From Bifidobacterium moraviense (GTDB lineage Bacteria > Actinomycetota > Actinomycetes > Actinomycetales > Bifidobacteriaceae): a DNA stretch of 64,000 bases. The stretch spans positions 496,001 to 560,000 of the forward strand of contig NZ_JAAIIH010000001.1 of NCBI RefSeq assembly GCF_012932365.1, given 5' to 3'. Position 1 is the first letter of the stretch. Each line of letters begins with the position of its first letter. A program made the translations under genes and the position numbers. The notes beneath the pieces were generated by a model. It was not told the origin of the DNA, searched no databases, and saw only the letters and a list, made by a program, of their open reading frames with translations. Shown piece by piece: positions 15,464 to 25,175 of the stretch.

Positions 15464-17482
15464 TCACTCGCCTTCCGGGGCGGCGTCGGACTCGGCGTCG
15501 CCGTCCGCGGTCTCGGCGTCGGCATCGGCATCAGCCGCGTCGTCCGCATCGGGAGCCGCAGGATCGGCATCGTTCGCAGCACCGTCCTCGGTCAGCTCGG
15601 CGGGGACACGCTCCTCGTCGTCGTCGGACGCGGTCTCGGCATCGTTCCCGTCCTCGAGATCCTTGGCGACCTCGACGGCGGTCCGCGCCTCGTCGGCCTC
15701 GCGGTCGGCCTGATCCTCCGCGGAGTCGGCGCCGGCATCCTCGGCGTCGGAGGATTCGGATTCGGCGTCGGTCTCCTCGGCATCCGCGTCGCCGCGGCCG
15801 TTCTCGTCCTCACCCTCGACCTCGGGCGCGTACTGCGCCTCGTCCTCGCTGATGCCGAGCATATCGAGCTGATCATCGCTGAAGTCCTTGAGGTCGTAGT
15901 CGATCACCACGTCCTCGTTCTCGTCGGAGTCGTCGTCGGCGTACTGCTCCTCCAGACGGTCGAGCAGCGTGTCGAGCCTGGCGGCCTCGTCCTGCTTGCC
16001 GGCCTGCTCGAGGAAGTACTGCTCGGCCTGCACGGCGCGCATGCGGTACTCGCCGGGCAGCCCCTTGGAACGGGCGACGGTGCCGGCGATCTGCGCGGCC
16101 TTGTCCCAGTTGCCCAGATCGCCCAGGGCGCCGGCGTACACCAGAAACATCTCCACCTTGGATTCGCCGACCAGCTGCTTCGCCTCGTCGCCCGTGGCGA
16201 TCTCCACGGCCTTCTTCGGATTGCCCATGCCGCGCTCGCAGTCGGCGATGAACGGCAGGTAGTCCAGGAAGCCGTTCATGCGGTACGCGGTGCGGAACTC
16301 GCGCGCGGCCAGCTTGTAGTCGCCCTGACGGTACGCGATGAAGGCGAGCGTCTCGCGCGCCATGTCGATGCGCGACGCCTGGCGGGCCACCCACTTGGCG
16401 TGCTGGAGCGCCAGAGCCGGATCGGATTCCTCAAGCGAGTAGGCGGCCAGCATGTGCAGGCCGATGTTCTCCGCGTGCTCCTTGCTCAGGCCGCGCAGAC
16501 GCTCCTTCTCGTCCTTGGAGAGCATGGACCACTCCATGCCCTTGGGCATCTTCGGCTCGCCGGGGCGGGGATCGGTGTAGGGGTTCTGCGACGGGAACGA
16601 CATGGTGCCGTCCGAGTTGCGGCGCGCCTTGTCCCAGTGGGCGCCTCCGCGACGGTTCTCGTGGAACTCGCCGTGCTCGTCGTAGCGACCGCGGCTGCGG
16701 TCGTCGCGGTCGAAGCGGGGCTTGCCGTCGCGGCGGAAGTCCTTGCGGTCCCCGCGCTCCTCGCGATGGAAGTCGCGGCGCTCGCCGCGGTCCTCGCCGT
16801 CACGGCGGAAGTCACGATCCTTGCGGAAGCCGTCCCTGCGCTCGCCGGCGTTCTCGCCGTCATGGCGGAAGCCGCCGCGACGGTCGTCGTCGCCACGGCC
16901 GTAGCGCGGGTTGCCGCCCTTGCGGTAGCCGCCGTTGCCACGACGGAAACCACCCTGGCCGCCGCGGTTGAAGCCGCCGTTGCCACGGTGGAAGTCACGG
17001 CGCTCGCCGCCCTCACCGGTGCCTTCGCCGGCGTTCTGCGGACGCTGGTCACCGTCGGAGCGGTCGCGCCAGTTGCGGCGGTCGTCACGATGATCGTCGC
17101 GGCGGAACCCTCCGCGCGAACCGCCGTTGCCGCGGAATCCGCCGCGGTGTTCGCCGTCGCGACGGAATCCGCCCTGACCGCCCTTGCGGAACGGACGGTC
17201 ACCGCCCTTGCGGTAGCCGCCCTGTCCCTGCTCGCCGTCCTCGCGCGGCCTGCGGTCGCGGTCGAAGTCGCCGTCGCGGTGGAAGCGCGGCTTGGATCCG
17301 TCGCGGTCGCCGCCCTTGCGGAAGCCGCCCTGACGCTCGCCGTCGCGACGGAATCCGCCGCGCGAACCGCCGCCGTTGCCGCGGTAGCCGCCGTTGCCGC
17401 CGCGTCCGCGGTAGCCTCCCTGACCGCCACGGCCCCCGCGGGAGCCGAACGACTTGCCGGAATGTCCGTTGCCTTCTGCCAT
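15464..17482 (-). CDS. TPR-like protein with RGG-rich N-terminus and acidic C-terminus
   Basis: 672 residues in three parts. Residues 1-~300 are almost only G, R, D, F, N, K, with many RGG/RGGF/YRGNGG and RRDGE repeats (intrinsically disordered, RNA-binding-like). About 310-510 is a helical repeat domain of TPR character (GDYKLAAREFRTAYRMNGF; LGNWDKAAQIAGTVAR). About 515-672 is a very acidic D/E/A tail. The position before the HAD phosphatase matches the TPR gene (Rv1691, about 250 residues) I recall in M. tuberculosis, so the two tails look like additions to a conserved core. ATG 17482 has AAAGGA 7 nt upstream. The function is unknown; the core may act in RNA or ribosome matters given tyrS and tlyA neighbours (inference). 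Confidence 0.85.
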   Translation of the reverse strand: MAEGNGHSGKSFGSRGGRGGQGGYRGRGGNGGYRGNGGGSRGGFRRDGERQGGFRKGGDRDGSKPRFHRDGDFDRDRRPREDGEQGQGGYRKGGDRPFRKGGQGGFRRDGEHRGGFRGNGGSRGGFRRDDHRDDRRNWRDRSDGDQRPQNAGEGTGEGGERRDFHRGNGGFNRGGQGGFRRGNGGYRKGGNPRYGRGDDDRRGGFRHDGENAGERRDGFRKDRDFRRDGEDRGERRDFHREERGDRKDFRRDGKPRFDRDDRSRGRYDEHGEFHENRRGGAHWDKARRNSDGTMSFPSQNPYTDPRPGEPKMPKGMEWSMLSKDEKERLRGLSKEHAENIGLHMLAAYSLEESDPALALQHAKWVARQASRIDMARETLAFIAYRQGDYKLAAREFRTAYRMNGFLDYLPFIADCERGMGNPKKAVEIATGDEAKQLVGESKVEMFLVYAGALGDLGNWDKAAQIAGTVARSKGLPGEYRMRAVQAEQYFLEQAGKQDEAARLDTLLDRLEEQYADDDSDENEDVVIDYDLKDFSDDQLDMLGISEDEAQYAPEVEGEDENGRGDADAEETDAESESSDAEDAGADSAEDQADREADEARTAVEVAKDLEDGNDAETASDDDEERVPAELTEDGAANDADPAAPDADDAADADADAETADGDAESDAAPEGE

Positions 17483-17631
17483 GTATCGTTCCTTTGTCTG
17501 CTGCACGGGGCGTCCTGCCTACCGTGTCCTGTGGTTTCGCTTGGTTGACGTCCGTCGGGACGCCGCCCGTGTACGGGTGCGTCCCGATCTGTGAATGCAT
17601 GAGGGATGAATCGCCGCCGCGCGGCGGTTCG

Positions 17632-18954
17632 TCAGCGGTGCTCGACCGCGCCGAGCGCCTTCTTGCCGCGGCGGATGAGCGCGAAGCGTCCTCCGAGGAA
17701 GTCGCCGTCGCCGAGCACGGCCTCCTCGTCCTCCACGCGCTCGTTGTTGAGATAGACGCCGCCGGACTTGATCGCGCGACGCGCCTCGGACGCGCTCTTG
17801 AACAGGCCGGCCGCCTGTGCCGCATCGATGACGCGATCGCCGGGGTTCGCCGCCGGGAACACGTGATCGCCCTGCGCGTTCACGACCTTGAAGCCGTCCA
17901 GCACGGATTCGAGCGTCGTCTCGTCGATGTCCGCAAGGCTGCCGCCGCGGCCGAACAGCGCGGCAGACGCGTCGATCGCCGCCTGCGTGGCCGCCTCGCC
18001 GTGCACGAAGCTGGTGACCTCCCAGGCCAGCGTGCGCTGTGCCTCGCGAGCGCCCGGATTGGTCTTCGACTCCTCGATGAGGCGCTCGATCTCGTCCTTG
18101 GGCAGGAACGTGAACACCTTGAGCAGGCTTTCCATCTCGGCGTCGGGGCGGTTGAGCCAGAACTGGTAGAACTTGTAGGGGCTGAGCATCGTGCCGTCGA
18201 TCCACACGGCGTTGCCTTCGGACTTGCCGAACTTCTTGCCCTGCGCGTCGGTGATGATCGGGCTGGTGAACACGTTGACGTCCACCGCGCGCACCTTGTG
18301 GATGAGGTCCAGGCCGGAGGTGAGGTTGCCCCACTGGTCGGAGCCGCCGAGCTCCAGCGTGCAGCCGTACTCGTCGAACAGGTGCAGGAAGTCGTTGCCC
18401 TGCAGCACCTGGTAGCTGAACTCGGTGAACGAGATGCCCTCCTCGGAGTTGAGGCGGCGCGCCACCGTGTCCTTGGCGAGCATGGTGCCGAGGCGGAAGT
18501 TCTTGCCCACGTCGCGCAGGAAGTCGATGACGGACATCTGCGCGGTCCAGTCGTAGTTGGAGACGAAGCGCACCGGGTTGGCGCCCTCGGTGTCCAGAAT
18601 GCCGCCGATCTGCGCCTTGAGGCGCTCGGCCCATCCGGCCACGACGTCCTTGGGGTTCAGCGTGCGCTCGCCCGACTGGCGCGGGTCGCCGATGAGGCCG
18701 GTGGCGCCGCCCACCAGCGCGATGGGGTGATGCCCGGCCAGCTGCAGGTGGCGCATGTTGATGAGCTGGACGAGGTTGCCGATGTGCAGGGACGCGGCGG
18801 TCGGATCGAATCCGCAGTAATAGGTGATGGGCTCGCCGTTCAAAGCCGAGGCGAGTCGATCGCGGTCCGTGGACTGGGCAATCAACCCGCGCCATTCCAG
18901 TTCGTCAAGCAGGGTGTCGAAACCCGCTTCCTTGAAATCGGTGACGTGAGCCAT
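17632..18954 (-). CDS. tyrS: tyrosyl-tRNA synthetase
   Basis: Class Ic aminoacyl-tRNA synthetase, 440 residues. The HIGH-type motif is LHIGNLVQL, with the tyrosine site around [18 protein letters not shown] lies in the [10 protein letters not shown] segment, and the KMSKS motif is [11 protein letters not shown]-terminal S4 domain is at about 375-435 ([21 protein letters not shown]). ATG 18954 is chosen by homology of the beginning ([16 protein letters not shown]); the ribosome site is weak. No T-box-like leader was recognised in 18955-19063. Confidence 0.96.
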   Translation of the reverse strand: MAHVTDFKEAGFDTLLDELEWRGLIAQSTDRDRLASALNGEPITYYCGFDPTAASLHIGNLVQLINMRHLQLAGHHPIALVGGATGLIGDPRQSGERTLNPKDVVAGWAERLKAQIGGILDTEGANPVRFVSNYDWTAQMSVIDFLRDVGKNFRLGTMLAKDTVARRLNSEEGISFTEFSYQVLQGNDFLHLFDEYGCTLELGGSDQWGNLTSGLDLIHKVRAVDVNVFTSPIITDAQGKKFGKSEGNAVWIDGTMLSPYKFYQFWLNRPDAEMESLLKVFTFLPKDEIERLIEESKTNPGAREAQRTLAWEVTSFVHGEAATQAAIDASAALFGRGGSLADIDETTLESVLDGFKVVNAQGDHVFPAANPGDRVIDAAQAAGLFKSASEARRAIKSGGVYLNNERVEDEEAVLGDGDFLGGRFALIRRGKKALGAVEHR

Positions 18955-19063
18955 AACTGGTCGCTGCTCCCTATCGAGTGGTATATGGCGCCGATGCGCC
19001 GTGAATAAGCCTATACAGTCTCTCAGCAGAGGGCGACACCGGGGATCGGCGCTGCGCCGCCGG

Positions 19064-20032
19064 TCACGCTCGGCGCTCCCCCGCGTCGCGATGCGGGCCG
19101 TCGCTGCGGGCCTCCCCTCCGGTCTCCTCGTCGATCGCTCCGTCACCGTCGCGGCGCGCCCCGGCGAACGCCTCGTGCAGCTGGGCGATGACGTCGCGGT
19201 GGTCGAGCGACGTGAATTCGGGGAACGCGGAGAACATGCGCCGCTGCTGGCGGGTGAAGATCTGGTTCGCGGCGTCGCGCAGACGCTCCAGCGAGGACTG
19301 CGGTCCGCGGGAGATCGTGCGGAACGCGCCCTCCATCGCGCTGCCCACGGCCTCGCGCCCGGCGCCGAACGACTCGCCGGCGCGCGCAGCGTATCCGCCA
19401 ACCGCGGCGCGCGCCGCATCGCCGTAGCGCCCGGCCATGCGTCCGAAGCGCTCGACGCGCGCCATGAACCCGCTCATGCCGGAAAGCGTCACCGCGATGT
19501 CCGTGCACAGCAGGACGGCGCACACCGCGGCGGCCGCGTGTACGGCGGGCAGCGGCACCGCGACCGTCAGACGCCAGACGAGCGGCTGCACCCAGTGGAC
19601 GATGACGACGCTGAACGTACCGAAGATCACGGCGCCCAGCAGGCACACGCGGCCGTTGATGTTGAACCGGTACTGCGAATAGTCCCACCAGCGGGCGTCG
19701 AAGAGCTTCTCCATCGCCCACGACGTGAGGTATTCAAGCACCGTGGCGCACAGCGCGCCCACGAGGAACAGCAGCACCGGGTTGCGCAGCGGCTCGAGGA
19801 TCACCGCGGCGCCCACCGCGCCCACGCCGTAGATCGGGCAGATGGGGCCGTTGAGGAATCCGCGGTTGACGGGCCGGCGCTCCTGGATGGAGACGACGAT
19901 CGACTCGTAGACCCAGCCGACGAAGCTGTAGGCCAGCGTCCACAGGAACAGGTACTCGAGCACCGTCAGCGGCGTCATGCCCAGATCCCCGAGCGCATGC
20001 AGCGTCTCGGGCGTGATGACCGCGACCGTCAT
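19064..20032 (-). CDS. putative ABC-transporter type IV membrane protein (CmpB-like)
   Basis: 322 residues. Residues about 18-185 match the membrane family often annotated putative ABC transporter permease (pfam ABC_trans_CmpB): [54 protein letters not shown] and [16 protein letters not shown] are recognisable. Five membrane segments are expected. After residue ~200 comes a soluble, basic/helical tail of about 120 residues that ends in a charged stretch. The start ATG overlaps the stop of the HD-domain gene (ATGA), so the two are co-translated. True transport function has never been clear for this family. Confidence 0.8.
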   Translation of the reverse strand: MTVAVITPETLHALGDLGMTPLTVLEYLFLWTLAYSFVGWVYESIVVSIQERRPVNRGFLNGPICPIYGVGAVGAAVILEPLRNPVLLFLVGALCATVLEYLTSWAMEKLFDARWWDYSQYRFNINGRVCLLGAVIFGTFSVVIVHWVQPLVWRLTVAVPLPAVHAAAAVCAVLLCTDIAVTLSGMSGFMARVERFGRMAGRYGDAARAAVGGYAARAGESFGAGREAVGSAMEGAFRTISRGPQSSLERLRDAANQIFTRQQRRMFSAFPEFTSLDHRDVIAQLHEAFAGARRDGDGAIDEETGGEARSDGPHRDAGERRA

Positions 20033-20544
20033 CGCGTCAGCTCCGGACGGTCGAACCGCGACATGGACAGCGTCTCGCGCGTGGCGCTGATCTTGTCCGC
20101 CGCGGTGATGAGATAGCCCTCCACGTAGCGCGGCGGGACGGGCGTGAGCGGGAACATGTGGTGCGCGATGCTGTCGCGTTCGATGCGGTCGAGCGTGAAG
20201 TCTCGCATGGCGTTGCGCAGCGCCGTGCGTCCGTGCGTGAAGCCGTGCAGGCGGTGCGCGCCGTTGTCGTCGTCGTGCCAGTCGTAGAGGAAGTAGTCGT
20301 GCAGCAGCGCAGCGCGGATCAGCGAGGCGAGGTGCACGCGGCGCCACAGGTGGAGTCGGTCGGCGAGCCATACGGCCAGACACGCCACGCGGATGGAGTG
20401 GGAGAACGTGGTGACGGCGCCGTGCTGGTAGCAGCGGCGCTCGATGGCCATGTGCCGGTGTCCGATGATGTCCGCGCCGTGCCGCTGCACCAGCGCGCGG
20501 ATCTCGTTGCGTGTCAATAGACGTCCCACTGGTCCCATCCTCAT
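20029..20544 (-). CDS. HD domain phosphohydrolase-like protein
   Basis: 171 residues with an HD metal-dependent phosphohydrolase fold: His in TTFSHSIRVACLAVWLA, the His-Asp pair in IRAALLHDYFLYDWH, and distal His/Asp in SIAHHMFPLT and YLITAADKIS. It is coupled to the CmpB-like membrane gene by an ATGA overlap. This HD-CmpB pair also occurs in Firmicutes. ATG 20544 or 20538 could be the start. Substrate unknown. Confidence 0.82.
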   Translation of the reverse strand: MRMGPVGRLLTRNEIRALVQRHGADIIGHRHMAIERRCYQHGAVTTFSHSIRVACLAVWLADRLHLWRRVHLASLIRAALLHDYFLYDWHDDDNGAHRLHGFTHGRTALRNAMRDFTLDRIERDSIAHHMFPLTPVPPRYVEGYLITAADKISATRETLSMSRFDRPELTR

Positions 20545-20633
20545 GCGTCCGACGGCGTTAACCCGTCACTTTCCCTTGCTGTGATGCATTCTAGACGGCA
20601 AGACGGCACGCGGCATCGTCCGTCGGAACGATT

Positions 20634-20667
20634 CGGGGCTCCCCGACGGCGTGGACGGGGAGCCCCG
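20634..20667 (-). terminator. terminator of argH
   Basis: Perfect 11-bp stem, CGGGGCTCCCC and GGGGAGCCCCG, 12-nt loop, 30 bp after the argH stop and before the HD-domain gene on the same strand. Confidence 0.8.
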
Positions 20668-20697
20668 AAGGAAGGATCGCGGCGGATCGGTCGCCGA

Positions 20698-22170
20698 TCA
20701 GAAGCTGCCGGGCGCCTTGTAGGCGGGGCCGTCGGACGTGGAGTCGGCGAACAGCTTGAGCTCTTCGACCTCGGCCTTGGCGTCGACGATCTGCTCGCGC
20801 ACGCGGCCGTAGGCGGTGCCGCCCTTGCCGTTGCGGGAGTTGACCGAGCCGTGGCTGGAGAGCACTTCGCGCACCTGCGGGGCCTTGTCGGCGGGCAGGA
20901 AGCCGTTGAATGCGCCGATGAAGTCGTCGTCGGTGAGATCCCACAGCTCCTGGCCGCGGCCTTCGGCGATCTTGACGCAGGCGCCGGAAAGCTCGTGCGC
21001 GTGGCGGAACGGCACGCCGTTCTTGACCAGCCATTCGGCGATGTCGGTGGCGAGGGCGAAACCGGTGGGCGCCTCGGCTTCGAGACGGTCGGCGTCGAAG
21101 CGCATGGTGGCGACCATGCCGGTGAACGCGGGCAGCAGCACTTCGAGCGTGTCGACCTGGTCGAACACGGCTTCCTTGTCTTCCTGCAGATCGCGCGCGT
21201 ACGCGGTGGGCAGGCCCTTGAGCGTGGCCAGAAGGCCGGTCAGGTCGCCGATGAGACGGCCGGACTTGCCGCGCGCCAGCTCGGCGATGTCCGGGTTCTT
21301 CTTCTGCGGCATGATCGAGGAGCCGGTGGAGTAGCCGTCGTCGAGCTTGACGAACGCGAACTCCTGCGTGTTCCAGATGATGATCTCCTCGCTCAGGCGG
21401 GAGATGTCGACGCCGGCCATGGCGGCCACGAACGCGAACTCGGCCACGAGATCGCGGCTGGCCGTGCCGTCGATGGAGTTGTCGGTGACGCGGGAGAAGC
21501 CGAGCTCGCGCGCCACGGCCTCCGGGTCGAGGCCGAGCGTGTTGCCGGCGAGCGCGCCGGAACCGTAGGGCGATGCGTTGATGCGGCGGTCCCAGTCGAT
21601 GAGGCGCTGCACGTCGCGCAGCAGCGGCCACGCATGCGCCATGAGCTGGTGGGCGAGCAGCACGGGCTGGGCGTGCTGCATGTGCGTGCGGCCGGGCATG
21701 ACGGTCTTGCCGGCCTTCTCGCTCTGCGCGATCAGCGCGTTGGCGAGGCCGAGCAGCTGGCCGGCGATGACGCGCGCGTGGCGGCGCAGCCACATGCGGA
21801 TCAGGCAGGCGATCTGGTCGTTGCGGGAGCGGCCGGCGCGCAGCTTGCCGCCGAGTTCGTCGCCGGCGATGTCGATGAGGCCGCGTTCCAGCGCGGTGGC
21901 CTCGTCCTCGTCGTCCTCGATGGGCGCGAAGCTGCCGTCGTCCACGCGGCGCTGCAGCTCGTCGAGCGCGTCCTCCATGCGCTTGAGCTCGTCGGCGCTC
22001 AGGAGGCCGGCGCGGCCGAGCGCGCGGGCGTGGGCGCGGGAGCCGGCGATGTCGTCGTCGGCGAGACGCCAGTCGAACTGGGTGGACTTGCTCAGGCGCG
22101 CCAGCTCCGGCGACGGACCGGAGGTGAAGCGGCCGCCCCACAGGGCGAGGTGTTCGTTGTTGTCGGCCAT
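20698..22170 (-). CDS. argH: argininosuccinate lyase
   Basis: Last step of arginine synthesis, splitting argininosuccinate to arginine and fumarate; 490 residues. The fumarase/aspartase signature [12 protein letters not shown] is present (flexible loop with the catalytic Ser), with [13 protein letters not shown] and the N-terminal [14 protein letters not shown] of the family. A good ribosome site (AAGGAGCAC) precedes ATG 22170. Unlike a compact argCJBDFRGH operon, it is separated from argG by 6.5 kb of ABC transporter and two-component genes. Confidence 0.97.
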   Translation of the reverse strand: MADNNEHLALWGGRFTSGPSPELARLSKSTQFDWRLADDDIAGSRAHARALGRAGLLSADELKRMEDALDELQRRVDDGSFAPIEDDEDEATALERGLIDIAGDELGGKLRAGRSRNDQIACLIRMWLRRHARVIAGQLLGLANALIAQSEKAGKTVMPGRTHMQHAQPVLLAHQLMAHAWPLLRDVQRLIDWDRRINASPYGSGALAGNTLGLDPEAVARELGFSRVTDNSIDGTASRDLVAEFAFVAAMAGVDISRLSEEIIIWNTQEFAFVKLDDGYSTGSSIMPQKKNPDIAELARGKSGRLIGDLTGLLATLKGLPTAYARDLQEDKEAVFDQVDTLEVLLPAFTGMVATMRFDADRLEAEAPTGFALATDIAEWLVKNGVPFRHAHELSGACVKIAEGRGQELWDLTDDDFIGAFNGFLPADKAPQVREVLSSHGSVNSRNGKGGTAYGRVREQIVDAKAEVEELKLFADSTSDGPAYKAPGSF

Positions 22171-22271
22171 GCGTGTGCTCCTTGCGACAAGGTTGTTCTG
22201 TCCGATTCAGATCGCATGCCAGCCTATCAGCGCGCGGCTACATCGCGCCGGACGCGCCGTCGATGTGCTTC

Positions 22272-22494
22272 GCGCACAGTGAGCGGATCCAGTTCCGGCA
22301 TGCGCACAGTGAGCGGATGCAGTCTTAGCACGCACAAACTGAGCAGATGTAGTTCCGGCACGCGCAAAGTGAGCAAATCCAGTTCTGGCATATGCAAAGT
22401 GAGCGGATCCAGTTCCGTAGAGGCCGAATCAGCGCCCTACGGAACTGGATTTGCTCATTGTGCGATGGCAGAGACTCAATCCGCTCAGTCTGTG
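22272..22494. repeat. 30-bp tandem repeat array with inverted copies
   Basis: Five units of exactly 30 bp (22272-22421), each near GCACAGTGAGCGGATCCAGT followed by a variable TCCGGCATGC. Two inverted partial copies follow: 22440-22463 (CGGAACTGGATTTGCTCATT...) and 22471-22494. The last direct copy and first inverted one can pair as a stem (CCAGTTCCGTAG with CTACGGAACTGG). It fills the gap between argH and the ABC genes (22171-22571); no gene is seen there. Confidence 0.88.
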
Positions 22495-22522
22495 CTGGCC
22501 GATGACCAGCCGATGGCACGAT

Positions 22523-22560
22523 CGTTCCAACCTGCGCCAAGCACCCCGCAGGTTGGAACG
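22523..22560 (-). terminator. terminator of the ABC-2 operon
   Basis: Perfect 14-bp stem CGTTCCAACCTGCG / CGCAGGTTGGAACG, 10-nt loop, 11 bp downstream of the permease stop at 22572. The 18-mer at 22522-22539 also occurs at 5922-5939. Confidence 0.75.
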
Positions 22561-22571
22561 AACGGTTCGGC

Positions 22572-23894
22572 TCACGCCTCGGCGAGCTGCGTGACGGCCG
22601 GGGCGACCGCCGTGGGACGGGAGCGGCGGATGCGGCCGGCGGCCAGACCTAGGAAGACGAACGCCACGGCGAACAGCGCCACGATGCCGGTGGAGACGGC
22701 CCATCCGGCCACGTCCGCTCCCCCGGATGCGGCCGTGCCGATGCCGAGCGCGTCGTCGATGGCCGCGCTGTACCACCAGCCGGGCAGCATGCGACCGATG
22801 GCGAGCATCGGCGCGGGGATCATGTCGAGCGGGAACGTGGCGCCCGAGGTGAACAGGAGCAGCAGGCCGAACACGTTGGCGAATCCGTTGGCCAGCGTGT
22901 CGCTGGTCCCGGCCTCGCCGAGCAGGAAGCCGCAGGCCACGGTCATCAGCGCATAGACGCAGGCCGATGCGATCGCCCTGAGCGTGCCGACCGGTGGCAG
23001 GTCCGTCGGATTCAGTCCGCCCGCGATCATGAGCGCCACGGCGGCGAGCAGGTAGCCGGCCACTACGATCAGCGCGAACGCGCACAGGGTGGCCATGCGC
23101 TGCATGCCCATCGTCGCGGAACGCTGCGGCGAGGCGAACAGGCGGCGCCTGGTCTCGCCGTCGTTGAACACGCCGGACACGAGCGACGTGCAGACGGTCA
23201 TCGCAAGGAACAGCGGGTAGAGCGCCGCCTTGATCATGTCGCCGAAGCCGGACGCGGCCTGCTCCGCGGCGGACGTCGCGCCTTCAGCCGCAGCGCCGGA
23301 GCGGTCGACTGCGATCGTGCGGTTCGCATCCCCGTCTGCGGCGACGTCCCGCACCGTCTGCGCAGCAGCGTCCAGCGCGGCAAGGTCCGGGGATGCCGAC
23401 GAGGACTGCGCTGCGCTCGCGCCGATCAGCTCCGTGCGCGTCAGCGACAGGAATCCGCTGGCGGCAATGGACGCGGTCGCGCCCACGCCGGACGTGTAGC
23501 TGGTGACGGTCTCGACGACCGGAGCCTGCCCGCCGTCCTTCGCAGAGGCGAGCAGCTCGTCCGCGTAGCCCGACGGGATGATGACGATCAGATCGACCCA
23601 GTTCGAAGCGACCGCCTGCTGCAGGGTCTCGGGATCGTCGGCGAGATCCGTCATGTCGGCGTCGGCGGCCAGATACGCGCGCAGCGATGCGGCGATGCTG
23701 CCGCGGTTGCCGTCGCGGTCCACGATGGCGACGGTCGCCCTGCCGGGATCGTAGGCGTCGCCCGCGGTGTCCTTGCCGCTCGTCAGCGTCGAGCCCGTGA
23801 TGGCGAGCATCATGATGCCGATGACGATCAGGTAGATGATGATGTAGAGCTTGTGCGCGATGAGCACGCGCACCGTTGCCTTACAGGTGTTCAT
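22572..23894 (-). CDS. ABC-2 type transporter permease
   Basis: 440 residues. An N-terminal membrane anchor (LYIIIYLIVIGIMMLAITG), an extracytoplasmic domain of about 180 residues (ATVAIVDRDGNRGSIAASL ... like the YhgE/NatB type), then five or so membrane helices at about 225-425, ending in a basic tail. This is the usual ABC-2 exporter topology. It overlaps the second permease gene by 14 bp, and both follow the ATPase gene, forming a heteromeric exporter (ATPase, permease, permease). Cargo unknown; such exporters with an adjacent NarL-type system often handle antimicrobial peptides or drugs (inference). Confidence 0.87.
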   Translation of the reverse strand: MNTCKATVRVLIAHKLYIIIYLIVIGIMMLAITGSTLTSGKDTAGDAYDPGRATVAIVDRDGNRGSIAASLRAYLAADADMTDLADDPETLQQAVASNWVDLIVIIPSGYADELLASAKDGGQAPVVETVTSYTSGVGATASIAASGFLSLTRTELIGASAAQSSSASPDLAALDAAAQTVRDVAADGDANRTIAVDRSGAAAEGATSAAEQAASGFGDMIKAALYPLFLAMTVCTSLVSGVFNDGETRRRLFASPQRSATMGMQRMATLCAFALIVVAGYLLAAVALMIAGGLNPTDLPPVGTLRAIASACVYALMTVACGFLLGEAGTSDTLANGFANVFGLLLLFTSGATFPLDMIPAPMLAIGRMLPGWWYSAAIDDALGIGTAASGGADVAGWAVSTGIVALFAVAFVFLGLAAGRIRRSRPTAVAPAVTQLAEA

Positions 23895-25158
23895 AGCGCT
23901 GCTCCTTGAGCATGGCCGCGCCGGCGGCGAGGAACACGGCGCTCATGGCAAGCAGAACGCCGCAGGTTCCGATGAACGGACGGTAGCTGTCGTAGTAGAG
24001 GATGTCGTAGAACAGGTTCGTCACCTGCTGCGCGGGGTTGATGAGCGCAAGAACGGGCGCATGGCGCGCGATCCAGTCGCTCAGGTCCATCGCGAACTGG
24101 CCGTACAGGCCGGAGAACAGCGACAGGGCGCATGGGATCGCGCTCGTCAGGCCCACCTTCACGCTGTGCCGCAGCCGCGGTATCGCGCCGATCATCGTGC
24201 CGAGCGCGCATGCCATGAACGAGGCCACCGCCACGGCCGCCACGGCGGCCGGCTCGCGTCCGCCCAGCGGCACGTCGCACACGTAGCGAATGTAGGCAAG
24301 CGCGATGGTGAGGCTCACGCCGGAGCACAGCCAGCCGGCGAGGAATCCGGCCAGCAGCTGGCGGCCGCGCCCGAGCGGCGCCACCGTGCGGCGGATGCCC
24401 AGCGGCGACAGGTTCGCCTGCGCGTAGGTGACCGCCGAGATCGCATATCCCATGGCCATGAGGCAGGCCATGCCGAGCAGCGCATAGAAGTACCGGGCCG
24501 TCATGTCCGGTTTGACGTTCGTGAGCGAAACCTCGCGCGCCGCTCCCGCGGTGTTGCCCACGGACGACCAGAACGCCTGGCTCGACGCCGCTTCGGGGTG
24601 GGCGGCGAGCAGGTCGCGCACGGTCGCGTCGGTGCGGTTGTACAGGCCGATCATGCTGTTGAGCACGGCGACCGCGACCGCGCCGTTCGTGTCGGTGGGC
24701 GAGATGCCGCCCATCGCCTCCGCGGCGGACGGCGACAGCGCCAGCGCGATGCGCCCGTCGCCGTCCACGCGCAGGTAGCCCTTCGCGCTGCCGTCCGCAA
24801 GCGCGGCGCGGGCGCCGTCGATGGACTCGGCCGGAGTGGCGTCCACGAGCCGCTCGACCGTGGCGTACTCAGTGGCGTCCTGCTCGGATTCCGCGGCGTT
24901 CCCGGATTCCGCCGCCTGCCCTGACGCAGTCGCCTGCCCGGACATCGCGCCGATGAACGCCTGCGCGCCGGGCGCCTGATCCCAGTTCGCGTCCTCGACC
25001 ACTGCGAGCGGCAGCGCCCTGACCTCATAGCCCTTCGCCAGATCGCCGAGCATGCCGTTGAACAGGGTGGCCAGCGCCAGCGGGAAGACGATGAGCCAGA
25101 ACAGCGCCTGCCGGTTGCGCAGGTTCGCCTTGAGGGTCATGACGAATGTGGACCACAT
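23881..25158 (-). CDS. ABC-2 type transporter permease
   Basis: 425 residues, paralogous in layout to the next gene: N-terminal helix (LFWLIVFPLALATLFNGML), a soluble extracytoplasmic domain that holds a low-complexity insert (SGQATASGQAAESGNAAESE), then six hydrophobic segments from about 225 onward. It starts 17 bp after the ATPase stop and overlaps the following permease. Together they make the two membrane halves of one exporter. Confidence 0.87.
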   Translation of the reverse strand: MWSTFVMTLKANLRNRQALFWLIVFPLALATLFNGMLGDLAKGYEVRALPLAVVEDANWDQAPGAQAFIGAMSGQATASGQAAESGNAAESEQDATEYATVERLVDATPAESIDGARAALADGSAKGYLRVDGDGRIALALSPSAAEAMGGISPTDTNGAVAVAVLNSMIGLYNRTDATVRDLLAAHPEAASSQAFWSSVGNTAGAAREVSLTNVKPDMTARYFYALLGMACLMAMGYAISAVTYAQANLSPLGIRRTVAPLGRGRQLLAGFLAGWLCSGVSLTIALAYIRYVCDVPLGGREPAAVAAVAVASFMACALGTMIGAIPRLRHSVKVGLTSAIPCALSLFSGLYGQFAMDLSDWIARHAPVLALINPAQQVTNLFYDILYYDSYRPFIGTCGVLLAMSAVFLAAGAAMLKEQRYEHL

Positions 25159-25175
25159 GGCTGTCTCCTTTCCGG

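Noticed and set aside
18955-19063. T-box leader of tyrS
   Set aside because: No T-box core sequence (AGGGUGGNACCGCG) or specifier hairpin could be seen.
22272-22494. CRISPR array
   Set aside because: Units are directly adjacent without unique spacers and include inverted copies; no cas genes nearby.
22325-22540. Cysteine-rich 71-codon ORF
   Set aside because: It is a translation of the 30-bp repeats (period divisible by three) with no ribosome site.
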